Source: Roseomonas sp.
GTDB taxonomy: Bacteria; Pseudomonadota; Alphaproteobacteria; Acetobacterales; Acetobacteraceae
Length of the DNA: 64,000 nucleotides
Assembly: GCA_020249505.1 (NCBI GenBank)
Contig: JADCFN010000028.1
Coordinates: forward strand, 62,001 to 126,000
Reading direction: 5' to 3'
A program made the position numbers and the translations under genes. Shown one piece after another: positions 15,588-25,841 of this stretch. The notes under the pieces were generated by a model. It worked only from the letters and a program-made list of their open reading frames with translations, ran no database searches and was not told the DNA's origin. The first letter of the stretch is position 1. Every line of letters starts with the position of its first letter.

Positions 15588-16631
15588 ATGGCACCAGATG
15601 TGGCCATGATCGAAAGAAGGCTCCTGCTTGGTGGAGTCGCGGCCCTGGTCGCGGCCTGTAGTCCAGAGGCGAATTCCGCCAACCAAATCCCCGCGCCTGA
15701 TGTGCCGCCGGCCTATGTGCCGGTTGCCGGCCAAAGCTTTGAACGCTTCCTGGAAGGGGTGCGCGCCGATGCGCGCCGTGCCGGGATTTCAGATGCCACG
15801 CTCAATCAGTCCTTCGCCGGGCTGAAGCCCAATCAGCGCGTCATTGAGTTGGATCGGCGCCAGGCGGAAGGCGGCATGCAATGGGAGGACTATCGCGACC
15901 GCATCATGCTGACGCCAACGCGCATTCAGAATGGCCGGCGCTTGATGGCGGAAAATACCGACCTGCTGCGCCGGATTGAAGCGCGCTACCGTGTCTCCCC
16001 TTCAGTGATCGTGGCCATTTGGGGCGTGGAGACGAATTACGGCGGCAATACGGGCGGCTTTGGCGTGGTGGAGGCCTTGGCGACACTCGCCTGGGAGGGC
16101 CGGCGCGCGGCCTATTTCCGCAATGAATTGATCTCGGCCTTGCGCATCCTGAATGACCGGCACACGAGTGCTGAGCGCATGAAGGGATCTTGGGCGGGCG
16201 CAATGGGTCAGCCGCAATTCATGCCGAGCAATTTTGAACGCTTGGCAGTGGATTTCGATGGCGATGGCAGGCGCGACATTTGGGATAATCGCGCCGATGC
16301 GCTGGCTTCCATCGCCAATTACTTCCAGCGTAATGGCTGGCGCCATGGTGAAGCCTGGGGGCGGGAAGTGCGCCCGCCTGCAGGGTTTTCGGCCAGCAGT
16401 GCCGATACGGAAAGCAAGCGCCCCTTGCGCGATTTCGCCCGCATGGGTTTTCGCAAGCCTGATGGCAGCCCGCTACCGTCCTCCGACATCGAAACGCAGA
16501 TCGTGCTGCCTTCCCGCGGCAATGGCGGACAAATCTTTCTTGGCCACCATAATCTTCGCGTGATCCGCCGCTACAATACGCCGGTGAATTACGGGCTTTC
16601 CGTCGGCCTTTTGTCTGATCGCGTGGCGTGA
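15588..16631 (+). CDS. Lytic murein transglycosylase, MltB-like lipoprotein
   Basis: A 347-residue peptidoglycan-cleaving enzyme of the SLT_2/MltB family. A lipoprotein signal is visible: ERRLLLGGVAALVAAC, with the lipobox LVAAC. The catalytic glutamate lies in WGVETNYGG near residue 148, and MGQPQFMPSNF and the aspartate-rich DFDGDGRRDIWDN follow, both diagnostic of the family. The C-terminus carries NYGLSVGLLSDR. A later ATG at 15606 gives a cleaner lipoprotein signal and may be the real start; neither has a clear ribosome site. The stop overlaps the next lipoprotein gene by 4 bases. Confidence 0.9.
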   Translation: MAPDVAMIERRLLLGGVAALVAACSPEANSANQIPAPDVPPAYVPVAGQSFERFLEGVRADARRAGISDATLNQSFAGLKPNQRVIELDRRQAEGGMQWEDYRDRIMLTPTRIQNGRRLMAENTDLLRRIEARYRVSPSVIVAIWGVETNYGGNTGGFGVVEALATLAWEGRRAAYFRNELISALRILNDRHTSAERMKGSWAGAMGQPQFMPSNFERLAVDFDGDGRRDIWDNRADALASIANYFQRNGWRHGEAWGREVRPPAGFSASSADTESKRPLRDFARMGFRKPDGSPLPSSDIETQIVLPSRGNGGQIFLGHHNLRVIRRYNTPVNYGLSVGLLSDRVA

Positions 16632-17509
16632 CGCGCTGGGGCTTTCTGGCGGCGGCGTTGCTGGCGCTGGCCGGCTGCGCGCAGCCGGAACCACGTTACC
16701 TGGTGGGCAATCCCTATCGCCTGGGCGGTGTGTGGTCCTACCCGCAGGAAGATTACGCGCTTTCCGAAACCGGCCTGGCCGAGGTTCTGGCCGCACCGCT
16801 TTTTGGTGGCCAAACCGCGAATGGGGAGGCTTTCAGCGCCCAGGGCCTGACGGCGGCGCATCGGACCCTGCAATTGCCCGCCATTATTCGCGTCACAAAT
16901 CTCGAAAATGGCCGCTCCATCTTGCTCCGCGTGAATAATCGCGGTCCGGAAAAGCCCGGGCGTATCCTGGCTGTGTCTCCCCGCGCCGGCGCCTTGCTTG
17001 GCATGACGCCCGGCCGCGCGGCACAAATCGCGCTGGTCGTGGATGCCGAGAAAAGCCGCGCGGTGGCGGAAGGCTTGCCGGGCCAGGCGCCGCCGCCCAT
17101 TGCCATCGCCGCCGCCCCGCGCGCTGCGGTGGCGCGAGAGGAATTGGCGCCCTTGCCCGGCACGCGCGAAGCGCCACGGCGGGAAGTGCAGCCTCTGCCG
17201 AGTGCCGCGCCCGTGACCGAAATCGAGCCGCAAAGCCGCAGCAATCCCGTAACACTGCCTGAAACGGTGATGCAAACCACCCCGCGCCCCGGCGTTTTGC
17301 TGGTGGAAGCCGGGCAATTCTCTGGCCGGTCCGCGGCGGAAGCGGTGGCGGCTCGCCTGCCGGGGGCGCGGATTACCCAGCAGGGCCGGGGGCGCAATGC
17401 CAGCTTCCGCGTAGCCCTCGGCCCATTCACCGAGGTTCGGGCAGCGGATTTTGCGCTTGAGCGGACTCTGGCCGCTGGCCTATCCGGAGCAAGGATTATT
17501 GTGGAATAA
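16628..17509 (+). CDS. rlpA: RlpA-like septal lipoprotein with SPOR domain
   Basis: A 293-residue lipoprotein starting at GTG 16628 inside the mltB stop (GTGA). The signal ends in the lipobox LAGC (Cys17). The middle is the RlpA double-psi beta-barrel (NPYRLGGVWSYP, GLTAAHRTLQLP, VRVNNRGPE-like segment), which in relatives cleaves denuded glycan strands at the septum. After an Ala/Pro-rich linker the last 75 residues form a SPOR-type domain (VEAGQFSGRSAAEAVAARL and RVALGPFTEVRAAD) that targets denuded peptidoglycan. The aspartate of the RlpA catalytic region is not easily placed here, so enzymatic activity is less certain than septal binding. Confidence 0.85.
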   Translation: MTRWGFLAAALLALAGCAQPEPRYLVGNPYRLGGVWSYPQEDYALSETGLAEVLAAPLFGGQTANGEAFSAQGLTAAHRTLQLPAIIRVTNLENGRSILLRVNNRGPEKPGRILAVSPRAGALLGMTPGRAAQIALVVDAEKSRAVAEGLPGQAPPPIAIAAAPRAAVAREELAPLPGTREAPRREVQPLPSAAPVTEIEPQSRSNPVTLPETVMQTTPRPGVLLVEAGQFSGRSAAEAVAARLPGARITQQGRGRNASFRVALGPFTEVRAADFALERTLAAGLSGARIIVE

Positions 17510-17547
17510 GCACGCCGCCTTTTCTTGGCGTAAATGAGCGATCAGGC

Positions 17548-18789
17548 ATGAAGGAACCGGGCATGGCATCGCGTCGCAGGATCATTGGGGGCGTTTTGGG
17601 TGGGCTGCCGCTATGGCTGGCGGCGGATCAGGCCTTCGCGCAGCAACGCCCGGCGCCAGCCCCCGCCCAGCCGCAGCGCCGCCCCGCGCCGCGCCAGGAA
17701 GGCACGCCCGTTACCACTGCGGTCGGCAATGTGGATGTGCTCGCACGCCAAGCCCTGGTGGTCGATTTCGAAACTGGCGCCACGCTGCTTGAGAAAAACG
17801 CCGATGAGCGCATGCCGCCATCCAGCATGTCCAAGCTCATGACCATGTATGTGGTGTTTGATCGCTTGAAGCAGGGCAGGCTGCAAATGGATCAGATGCT
17901 GCCAGTGAGTGAACGCGCCTGGCGCATGGGCGGGTCCAAGATGTTTGTGGAACTCGGCCAGCAGGTGCGGGTTGAGGATCTGATTCGCGGCGTGATCGTG
18001 CAATCGGGCAATGATGCCTGCATTGTGCTGGCCGAGGCGATTTCGGGCAGCGAACAGCAATTCGCCGAATTATTGACCGAAACTGGTCGCCGCATTGGCC
18101 TGACCAACAGCAATTTCCGCAACAGCACCGGCTGGCCCGATCCGGAACACCGCATGACCGCGCGTGATCTTTCCATATTGGCGCGGCGCATCATTACTGA
18201 TTTCCCGGATTACTATCGCTTTTACAGCGAACGCAGCTTCCGCTTCAGCAATATCAGCCAGGATAATCGCAACCCGCTGCTCTCCCGCGTGCCGGGCGCG
18301 GATGGCTTGAAAACCGGCCATACCGAAGAAGCCGGTTTTGGCCTGACCGGCAGCGCCATCCGCGATGGGCGGCGCGTGATTTTGGTGCTGAATGGGCTGC
18401 CCACAATGCGCGCGCGGGCCGAGGAAAGCGAGCGTCTGATGGAATGGGCCTTCCGCGAATTTGAAGCCGTTACGCTGTTCCGCGCGCAGGATACGGTGGA
18501 AGAAGTGCCGGTTTATCTTGGTGAACGCCGCACCGTTCCCATGGTGGGCGGGCGAGATGTTACGCTGACCTTGCCACGGCGTTGGCGCGACAGGCTGGAG
18601 GTGCGCGTGCGCTATCAGGCGCCGCTCACCTCACCTGTCATGCGCGGGCAGACCATCGGCGAATTGCAGGTCGCAGGGCAGGGGGTGCCAACGCTTTCTG
18701 TGCCGCTGGTGGCTGGGGCGGATGTCGAGAAACTCGGCCTGCTGCCGCGCATTCCGGCGGTGATCGGGCGCTGGGTCTCCGGCGCCTGA
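17548..18789 (+). CDS. D-alanyl-D-alanine carboxypeptidase (PBP5/6 family)
   Basis: A 413-residue low-molecular-mass penicillin-binding protein that trims the terminal D-Ala of peptidoglycan stem peptides. An N-terminal Tat/Sec-like signal with twin arginines (ASRRRIIGG, then a hydrophobic core ending AFAQ) is followed by a proline-rich linker. The catalytic SxxK motif is SMSK near residue 93, the SxN motif is SGND near residue 152, and KTG occurs in GLKTGHTEEAG. The C-terminal PBP5_C domain follows. It lies with MltB- and RlpA-like genes as a cell-wall cluster and 7 bases before tmk. Confidence 0.92.
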   Translation: MKEPGMASRRRIIGGVLGGLPLWLAADQAFAQQRPAPAPAQPQRRPAPRQEGTPVTTAVGNVDVLARQALVVDFETGATLLEKNADERMPPSSMSKLMTMYVVFDRLKQGRLQMDQMLPVSERAWRMGGSKMFVELGQQVRVEDLIRGVIVQSGNDACIVLAEAISGSEQQFAELLTETGRRIGLTNSNFRNSTGWPDPEHRMTARDLSILARRIITDFPDYYRFYSERSFRFSNISQDNRNPLLSRVPGADGLKTGHTEEAGFGLTGSAIRDGRRVILVLNGLPTMRARAEESERLMEWAFREFEAVTLFRAQDTVEEVPVYLGERRTVPMVGGRDVTLTLPRRWRDRLEVRVRYQAPLTSPVMRGQTIGELQVAGQGVPTLSVPLVAGADVEKLGLLPRIPAVIGRWVSGA

Positions 18790-18796
18790 AGCGCTC

Positions 18797-19423
18797 ATGG
18801 CGCGGGGCTATTTCATCACGCTTGAAGGTGGCGAAGGCGCTGGGAAATCCACCCAGGCGCGGCGCTTGGCCGCAGCGCTTGCGGCGGCTGGTGTGCCTGT
18901 ATTGCGCACGCGCGAACCCGGCGGCGCGCCGGGGGCCGAGCGTATTCGCGAATTGCTGCTCTCACCCGGTTCCTGGGACAGTCTGACGGAAGCCATGCTG
19001 CATTTCGCCGCGCGGCGGGAACATGTGGTGCGCTCCATCCGCCCCATGCTGGAAGCGGGCGCCTGGGTGATTTGCGATCGTTTTGCGGATTCCACACTGG
19101 CCTATCAGGGGGCGGGGCAGGGTTTGGCCCATGAAACCTGGGCGCGGCTGTGCGATCTGACACTTGAGGGTTTGCAGCCGGACCTGACACTGATCCTCGA
19201 TCTTCCCGTCGAAGCGGGGCTCGCGCGTGCGGCGGGGCGGAGTGCGGCGGATCGCTACGAAAAGCTCGGCGCTGATTTCCATGCGCGCATTCGCGCTGGC
19301 TTTGCCGATATTGCGCGACGTGAACCGACGCGCTGCGTGGCGCTGGATGCGGCGCAGGATGCGGAGGCAGTCTATGCCGCCATCACGGAAACCCTGCGTC
19401 AAAGGCTGGGCGCCAAGCTGTGA
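18797..19423 (+). CDS. tmk: Thymidylate kinase
   Basis: A 208-residue enzyme phosphorylating dTMP to dTDP. The P-loop EGGEGAGKST spans about residues 9-18, the substrate motif is TREPGGAPGAE, and the DRF/DST-type motif (DRFADSTLAYQGAG) and the lid arginines in ARAAGRSAADRYE are present. Length is typical. The stop overlaps holB by 4 bases (GTGA), the common tmk-holB arrangement that couples dTTP supply to replication genes. Confidence 0.95.
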   Translation: MARGYFITLEGGEGAGKSTQARRLAAALAAAGVPVLRTREPGGAPGAERIRELLLSPGSWDSLTEAMLHFAARREHVVRSIRPMLEAGAWVICDRFADSTLAYQGAGQGLAHETWARLCDLTLEGLQPDLTLILDLPVEAGLARAAGRSAADRYEKLGADFHARIRAGFADIARREPTRCVALDAAQDAEAVYAAITETLRQRLGAKL

Positions 19424-20433
19424 GCCTGCCGGAACCGCGCGCCAATCCTGAACTTTTTGGCCATGAAAGCGCCGCGGCAACCATGGCAGAGGCAGCACGT
19501 TCTGGCCGGCTGCATCACGCCTGGTTGATCACTGGTCCAGCCGGTATCGGCAAGGTGACACTGGCCTGGCGTTTTGCACGCTGGCTTCTGGCCGGCATGC
19601 CAGAGGCACCAAAGGGCAAGCCGCCGCTGCACCTGGATGCAACCCATCCCGTTTTCCGCCGTGTCGCCGCCGATAGCCATGCTGATCTGCTGACCATTGA
19701 TGCCGATACGCTGCGCGGTGAACGCAAACGGAATGATATCAATGTGGAAGCCGCGCGGCTTATTCCGGGCTTCATGACCCTGACGGCGGCAGAAGGCGGC
19801 TGGCGCGTTGTGGTGGTGGATGGCGCGGAGACAATGAACCTGCAGGCGCAAAACGCCACTCTGAAAGTGCTGGAAGAACCGCCGGCACGCGCCATTCTGT
19901 TGTTGGTTTCCTCGGCACCCACGCGGCTTTTGCCGACGATCCGTAGCCGTTGCCGAAGGCTTGATCTTTTTCCCTTGGCCGAGGCGGAAATGACGCCGCT
20001 GCTCATGCAGCTTTTGCCTGATTTGCGCGCCGCAGACCGGACAAAACTCGCGGAAATGGCGGAAGGCTCACCGGGCCGCGCCATGCAGCTGGCCGAAGGC
20101 GATGGGTTGGAATTGCAGGCTTTGGTAGAGGAATGCCTCGGCAGCTTGAAGCGCCCCGATCCTGCGCGGCTGCATGTGCTGGCGGATCGTTGCGCTGCGG
20201 ATCGCAGCGGGGCGCAATTCACCACCTTCATGGCGCTGCTGCGCGGGCGGATTTCGGCAGGCCTGCGCCAGGCCGCGCGGGGTGAGGCCGCGCCCGGCTG
20301 GATCAGCGCCCATCCGCTTGCCGCTTGGCCCGCGCTGTGGGATAGGCTCGGCCGCCTCGTGGATGAGACAGAAAAGCTGAATATGGACCGCAAACAGGCG
20401 GTGCTGACCGGGCTTTCCTGGCTTTCAGCCTGA
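19420..20433 (+). CDS. holB: DNA polymerase III delta' subunit
   Basis: A 337-residue clamp-loader subunit starting at GTG 19420 within the tmk stop. The AAA+ fold shows a P-loop-like GPAGIGKVT near residues 37-45, a Walker B-like VVVVDGAE, and a sensor-1/SRC region APTRLLPTIRSRCRRLDLF typical of delta'. It is expected to assemble with tau/gamma and delta to load the beta clamp. The zinc-finger cysteines found in many delta' proteins are not seen between the P-loop and Walker B, which is common in alphaproteobacteria. Confidence 0.92.
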   Translation: MSLPEPRANPELFGHESAAATMAEAARSGRLHHAWLITGPAGIGKVTLAWRFARWLLAGMPEAPKGKPPLHLDATHPVFRRVAADSHADLLTIDADTLRGERKRNDINVEAARLIPGFMTLTAAEGGWRVVVVDGAETMNLQAQNATLKVLEEPPARAILLLVSSAPTRLLPTIRSRCRRLDLFPLAEAEMTPLLMQLLPDLRAADRTKLAEMAEGSPGRAMQLAEGDGLELQALVEECLGSLKRPDPARLHVLADRCAADRSGAQFTTFMALLRGRISAGLRQAARGEAAPGWISAHPLAAWPALWDRLGRLVDETEKLNMDRKQAVLTGLSWLSA

Positions 20434-20458
20434 TGAAGCCGGATTAAGGCCAATAGAG

Positions 20459-22033
20459 ATGAAACAGACGCGCTACGTCACCACGCCGATCTATTACGTC
20501 AATGACAAGCCGCATGTCGGCCATGCCTATACCTCGGTCGCGGCGGATGTTCTGGCGCGCTGGTGGCGGCTGACGGGCCATGAGGTGTTTTTCCTGACCG
20601 GCACGGATGAGCATGGCCAGAAGGTGGAAAAGGCGGCGCGCGATGCGGGGATGGAACCGCAAGCCTTCACGGATCAAGTCAGCCAGCATTTCCGCGACCT
20701 GACCGGCACACTTGGCCTTTCCAATGATGATTTCATCCGCACCACGGAAGAGCGCCATAAAGCCGCCTGTTCCGCGCTATGGGAAGAATTGGCGCGGCGC
20801 GATGAAATCTACCTTGGCCATTATGAGGGCTGGTATGCTGTGCGCGATGAAGCGTTTTACGGCCCGGATGAACTCACCGAACGCGACGGCGTGAAATACG
20901 CGCCATCAGGCGCGCCGGTGGAATGGGTGCGTGAGCCGTCTTATTTCTTCCGCCTGTCCAAATGGCTGCCGGAACTGCTCCGCCGCTTTGATCTGCCCGA
21001 AGGCCACCCGGAACGGATTGATGTGCAGCCCGAAGCGCGGCGCAATGAAGTCCGCGCCTTTGTGCAGCAAGGGCTCAAGGATTTTGCCGATAAGCCGGAA
21101 AAGCTCGATCTTTCCATTTCACGCACCAGCTTCACCTGGGGCGTCAAGGTGCCGGGCGATCCCGCGCATGTGATGTATGTCTGGCTTGATGCGCTGACGA
21201 ATTACATCACCGCCGCAGGTTATCCGGACACAAGCGCCGAGCGCTGGAAATTCTGGCCGGCGAGCGCGCATTTCGTCGGCAAGGATATTGTGCGCTTTCA
21301 CACCATCTATTGGCCGGCCTTTTTGTTGGCGGCGGGGATTACACCGGCGAAGCGCGTCTTTGCCCATGGCTGGTGGACGATTGAAGGGCAGAAAATGTCC
21401 AAATCCCTCGGCAATGCCATTGATCCGGTGGCCTTGGTTTCCGATTATGGGCTGGATCCGCTGCGCTATTTCCTGTTGCGCGAAGTGCCCTTTGGATCGG
21501 ATGGGGATTTCTCGCGCAAGGCACTGGCCAATCGGTTGAATGGCGAATTGGCGGATGCTTTGGGCAATTTGGCCAATCGCACGCTTTCCCTCATTCAGCG
21601 AAATTGTGAGGGCAAGCTGCCCGCGCCGGCGTCAGCGGTTGGTGATGACGTGGCCCTGCTGGATGCGCTTGCCGCCATGCCCGGCCTGGTCGGCAAGCAT
21701 GTGGAAGACCAGGCCTTCCATCTGGCCTTGGAAGAAGTGTTTCGCGTAGTGCGCGCGGCCAATGGCTATATCACCGCGCAAGCGCCTTGGGCCTTGAAGA
21801 AAACCGATCTGGCCCGCATGGAAGCCGTGCTACGCCATCTCCATTCCGTTCTGCGCGGCGCGGCGACGGCGCTTCAGCCCTTCATGCCTGGGACCATGGC
21901 CGCTTTGCTCGATCAGCTCGCCGTGCCCGCCGATGCCCGGGATTTGGCCGCGCTCGCCACCCCCTTGCCCGGCGGCACCGCCCTGCCACCGCCAAGCCCG
22001 CTCTTTCGTAAGATCGAGATTGAGGCAGCCTGA
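20459..22033 (+). CDS. metG: Methionyl-tRNA synthetase
   Basis: A 524-residue class I aminoacyl-tRNA synthetase. The HIGH motif is HVGH at residues 19-22 and the KMSKS loop is KMSKS near residue 311. The recognition segment FFLTGTDEHGQK and the WGVKVP patch are diagnostic of MetRS. It lacks the C-terminal EMAP-type tRNA-binding appendix of E. coli MetRS and appears to be the short form without the four-cysteine zinc knuckle. The stop codon overlaps the ATG of tatD (TGATG), making a metG-tatD-MBL operon, a widely conserved arrangement. Confidence 0.95.
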   Translation: MKQTRYVTTPIYYVNDKPHVGHAYTSVAADVLARWWRLTGHEVFFLTGTDEHGQKVEKAARDAGMEPQAFTDQVSQHFRDLTGTLGLSNDDFIRTTEERHKAACSALWEELARRDEIYLGHYEGWYAVRDEAFYGPDELTERDGVKYAPSGAPVEWVREPSYFFRLSKWLPELLRRFDLPEGHPERIDVQPEARRNEVRAFVQQGLKDFADKPEKLDLSISRTSFTWGVKVPGDPAHVMYVWLDALTNYITAAGYPDTSAERWKFWPASAHFVGKDIVRFHTIYWPAFLLAAGITPAKRVFAHGWWTIEGQKMSKSLGNAIDPVALVSDYGLDPLRYFLLREVPFGSDGDFSRKALANRLNGELADALGNLANRTLSLIQRNCEGKLPAPASAVGDDVALLDALAAMPGLVGKHVEDQAFHLALEEVFRVVRAANGYITAQAPWALKKTDLARMEAVLRHLHSVLRGAATALQPFMPGTMAALLDQLAVPADARDLAALATPLPGGTALPPPSPLFRKIEIEAA

Positions 22034-22806
22034 TGCTGGTCGATAGCCATTGCCACCTCGACTATTATGTCGAGGCGGAGATTGAAGATGTGATCGCCCG
22101 CGCGCGGGACGCCGGCATTGGCCGTATGGTCACCATCGGCACACGCTTCGCCCAGGCGGAAAAGGTCAAGGCACTGGCCGAACGCTTTGATTGCGTCTGG
22201 GGGACTGTCGGCATCCACCCGCATAATGCCGGGGAGGGTGCTTTGCCGGGACCCGAAGCACTTGCCGCGCTGGCCGACCATCCGCGCATCATCGGGCTTG
22301 GCGAAAGCGGGCTGGATTACTTCTACGACAAGGCGCCGCGTGACGCCCAAGCGGAGAATTTCCGCAACCATATCCGCGCCGCGCAACTCACGGGGCTGCC
22401 GCTCGCGATTCATGCCCGCCAGGCGGATGAGGATATCGCCGATATCCTGGCCGAGGAGCGCGAGAGGGGCGGGGCCTTCCCCTTCCTGCTGCATTGCTTC
22501 AGCAGTGGCCGGGGTTTGGCGGAACGTGCGGTAGCCATGGGGGGCTATTTTTCCTTCTCCGGCATTCTGACCTTCCCGAAAAGCGAGGAATTGCGGGAGA
22601 TTGCGCGGGATATCCCGGCTGATCGGCTGCTGGTGGAAACCGATGCACCCTACCTGGCGCCCGTGCCCTTTCGCGGCAAGCGCTGCGAACCCGCCATGGT
22701 GGCCCATACCGCCAAGGCGCTTGCCGGGGTCCGGGGGCTGGAAATCGCGGCGCTTGAGGCGCTGACCACTCGCAATTTTGAAACCCTCTTCCCGAAGGCC
22801 GTCTGA
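22033..22806 (+). CDS. TatD family metal-dependent hydrolase
   Basis: A 257-residue TIM-barrel hydrolase. Metal ligands appear in order: DSHCHLD at the start, the bridging glutamate in GESGLDY, histidines in IHARQAD and LHCFSSG, and the aspartate in VETDAPYL. TatD proteins act as 3'-5' exonucleases or D-aminoacyl hydrolases in DNA repair and quality control. Length is standard. It is translationally coupled to metG and followed after 3 bases by the MBL hydrolase gene. Confidence 0.92.
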   Translation: MLVDSHCHLDYYVEAEIEDVIARARDAGIGRMVTIGTRFAQAEKVKALAERFDCVWGTVGIHPHNAGEGALPGPEALAALADHPRIIGLGESGLDYFYDKAPRDAQAENFRNHIRAAQLTGLPLAIHARQADEDIADILAEERERGGAFPFLLHCFSSGRGLAERAVAMGGYFSFSGILTFPKSEELREIARDIPADRLLVETDAPYLAPVPFRGKRCEPAMVAHTAKALAGVRGLEIAALEALTTRNFETLFPKAV

Positions 22807-22809
22807 GGC

Positions 22810-23607
22810 TTGGTTACGGTCACAATCCTTGGCTGTGGCGGTTCGGCCGGCGTCCCGCTGATTGGCGGCGCCGACGGAAGGGGGGATTGGGGGGCTTGTG
22901 ACCCTGCCGAGCAGCGGAATCGGCGGATGCGATCCTCGATTCTGATCGAAGGCGATCAGGGGCAAAGGCTTTTGGTTGATGCAGGCCCTGATATGCGCGC
23001 CCAATTCCTGGCCGCCGGGATCGGGGCGGTGGAGGCGATTCTGTTTACCCATCACCACGCCGATCACGTCATGGGCACGGATGAAACCCGCGTGCTGAAC
23101 CGCATCACGGGCAAGCCGCTTCCCATATATGGCATGGCAAAAACGCTGGATAACCTGCGGCAACGCTTTGATTATGCCTTTCTGCCGGCGGTCGGCCCCT
23201 GGTTTTTCCGCCCCGCCCTGGAAGCGACCGAGGTCGCGCCCGGCGAAACGGTGGACATTGCCGGACTGCCGCTGACCCTGTTCAGCCAGGATCATGCGGT
23301 AATGGAAACACTGGGCCTCAGAATCGGGGGCTTCGCCTATTCCACCGATCTGGTGCGCCTGCCGGCAGAAAGCATGGCGCTTCTTCACGGTCTGGATACC
23401 TGGGTTGTGGGATGCTTCCAGCGTGCGCCCCATAAGGTGCATGCGAATCTGGAGCAGGTATTGGAATGGGTGCGCATATTGCAGCCGCGCAGGACAATTT
23501 TGACCCATATGGGCAGCGATCTGGATTACGGCTGGCTGGCCCGAATCCTACCGCCTGGGGTTGAGCCTGGCTATGATGGTATGGTGCTTAAGGGCGGGGA
23601 TGCGTGA
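22810..23607 (+). CDS. MBL-fold metallohydrolase, PhnP/Lactamase_B_2-like
   Basis: A 265-residue beta-lactamase-fold hydrolase with start TTG 22810, 3 bases after the tatD stop; no upstream ATG fits the frame. The first motif is GCGGSAGVPLIGG, then WGACDP, the zinc motif THHHADH near residue 78, a histidine in SQDHAVMETLG, and ILTHMGSDLDY near the C-terminus. This subgroup resembles PhnP, a phosphodiesterase for cyclic ribose phosphates, but is found widely behind metG-tatD outside phosphonate operons. The physiological substrate is unknown. Confidence 0.88.
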   Translation: MVTVTILGCGGSAGVPLIGGADGRGDWGACDPAEQRNRRMRSSILIEGDQGQRLLVDAGPDMRAQFLAAGIGAVEAILFTHHHADHVMGTDETRVLNRITGKPLPIYGMAKTLDNLRQRFDYAFLPAVGPWFFRPALEATEVAPGETVDIAGLPLTLFSQDHAVMETLGLRIGGFAYSTDLVRLPAESMALLHGLDTWVVGCFQRAPHKVHANLEQVLEWVRILQPRRTILTHMGSDLDYGWLARILPPGVEPGYDGMVLKGGDA

Positions 23608-23725
23608 GGGCGTTGACCCAAGCGGGAAAATGGGCGCATGGGGTTTCTCAAGGGTATGGCCGCACCAATTAAGGGGCCGAATCTGGCGTTGTAGAGCGGC
23701 CATTTCGCCGTGAAAGGAAGAGCTG

Positions 23726-24373
23726 ATGTTCAGGGAACGTGATCCGGTCGAAGTTTACAATAATACTCTGGTTCCCGTCGTGGTTGAACAGACCGCACGC
23801 GGTGAACGCGCGTTCGACATTTATTCCCGCCTGCTGAAGGAACGCATCATCTTCCTGACCGGGCCGGTTTTTGATCAGGTATCCTCCCTGATCTGTGCCC
23901 AGCTCCTGTTTTTGGAAAGCGAAAACCCCAACAAGGATATCGCCTTCTACATCAATAGCCCGGGCGGTGTGGTCACGGCGGGCCTCGCGATGTATGACAC
24001 TATGCAATATATTCGCAGCCCCGTAAGCACGGTTTGTATTGGCCAGGCGGCCTCCATGGGCTCCTTGCTGCTATGCGCTGGCGCCAAGGATAAGCGGTAC
24101 GCCTTGCCCCATAGCCGCATCATGGTGCACCAGCCCTCCGGCGGGGCGCAGGGTCAGGCGACCGATATTGAGATTCAGGCGCGCGAAATTCTCAAAGTCA
24201 GGAAGCGCCTGAATGAGATTTATGTCCGCCACACTGGGCAGCCGATTGATGCCATTGAACGCAAGCTGGAACGCGACAGCTACATGTCTTCGGAAGAGGC
24301 TCAGGATTTCGGGCTAATCGACCACGTGGTCGAAAAGCGCCCTATGCCGCTTTCTGAGACGACGACAGGCTGA
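23726..24373 (+). CDS. clpP: ATP-dependent Clp protease proteolytic subunit
   Basis: A 215-residue serine peptidase that forms the double-heptamer chamber used by ClpX. The catalytic serine lies in QAASMGS (about Ser110), the histidine in [10 protein letters not shown] (about His135), and the aspartate in the expected downstream segment. The handle region [13 protein letters not shown] is intact. The start has a GAAAGGAAGAG ribosome site. clpX follows after 96 bases and lon further on, the classical proteostasis order. Confidence 0.96.
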   Translation: MFRERDPVEVYNNTLVPVVVEQTARGERAFDIYSRLLKERIIFLTGPVFDQVSSLICAQLLFLESENPNKDIAFYINSPGGVVTAGLAMYDTMQYIRSPVSTVCIGQAASMGSLLLCAGAKDKRYALPHSRIMVHQPSGGAQGQATDIEIQAREILKVRKRLNEIYVRHTGQPIDAIERKLERDSYMSSEEAQDFGLIDHVVEKRPMPLSETTTG

Positions 24374-24469
24374 CATGGCCTCCGCGCGGCGGCCCGGCTT
24401 TCCCCGGATGGTTTTGGGGAGTAATATGATAACACAGCGATCCGCAAACCCGGACCGCATGGAGACGGT

Positions 24470-25726
<1,257 letters not shown>

Positions 25727-25841
25727 TGCACGCACCGCAGGGCCTTGTGAGGGCGCTGGTGAAAACCAACATAACGGCGGAAGGCGCCTCGTCTGCGCCG
25801 CTTTTGGGCGGGCCGGGCGCGACTGTCCATAGTGAGGTCAC

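Noticed and set aside
21913-23508. A 531-codon minus-strand frame across tatD and the MBL gene
   Set aside because: It runs opposite two genes with clear catalytic motifs and has no ribosome site or family similarity.
25743-25775. Heat-shock (RpoH) promoter before lon
   Set aside because: CTTGTG and CCAACAT with 16-base spacing match only partly, so it is mentioned in the lon entry but not listed as a site.
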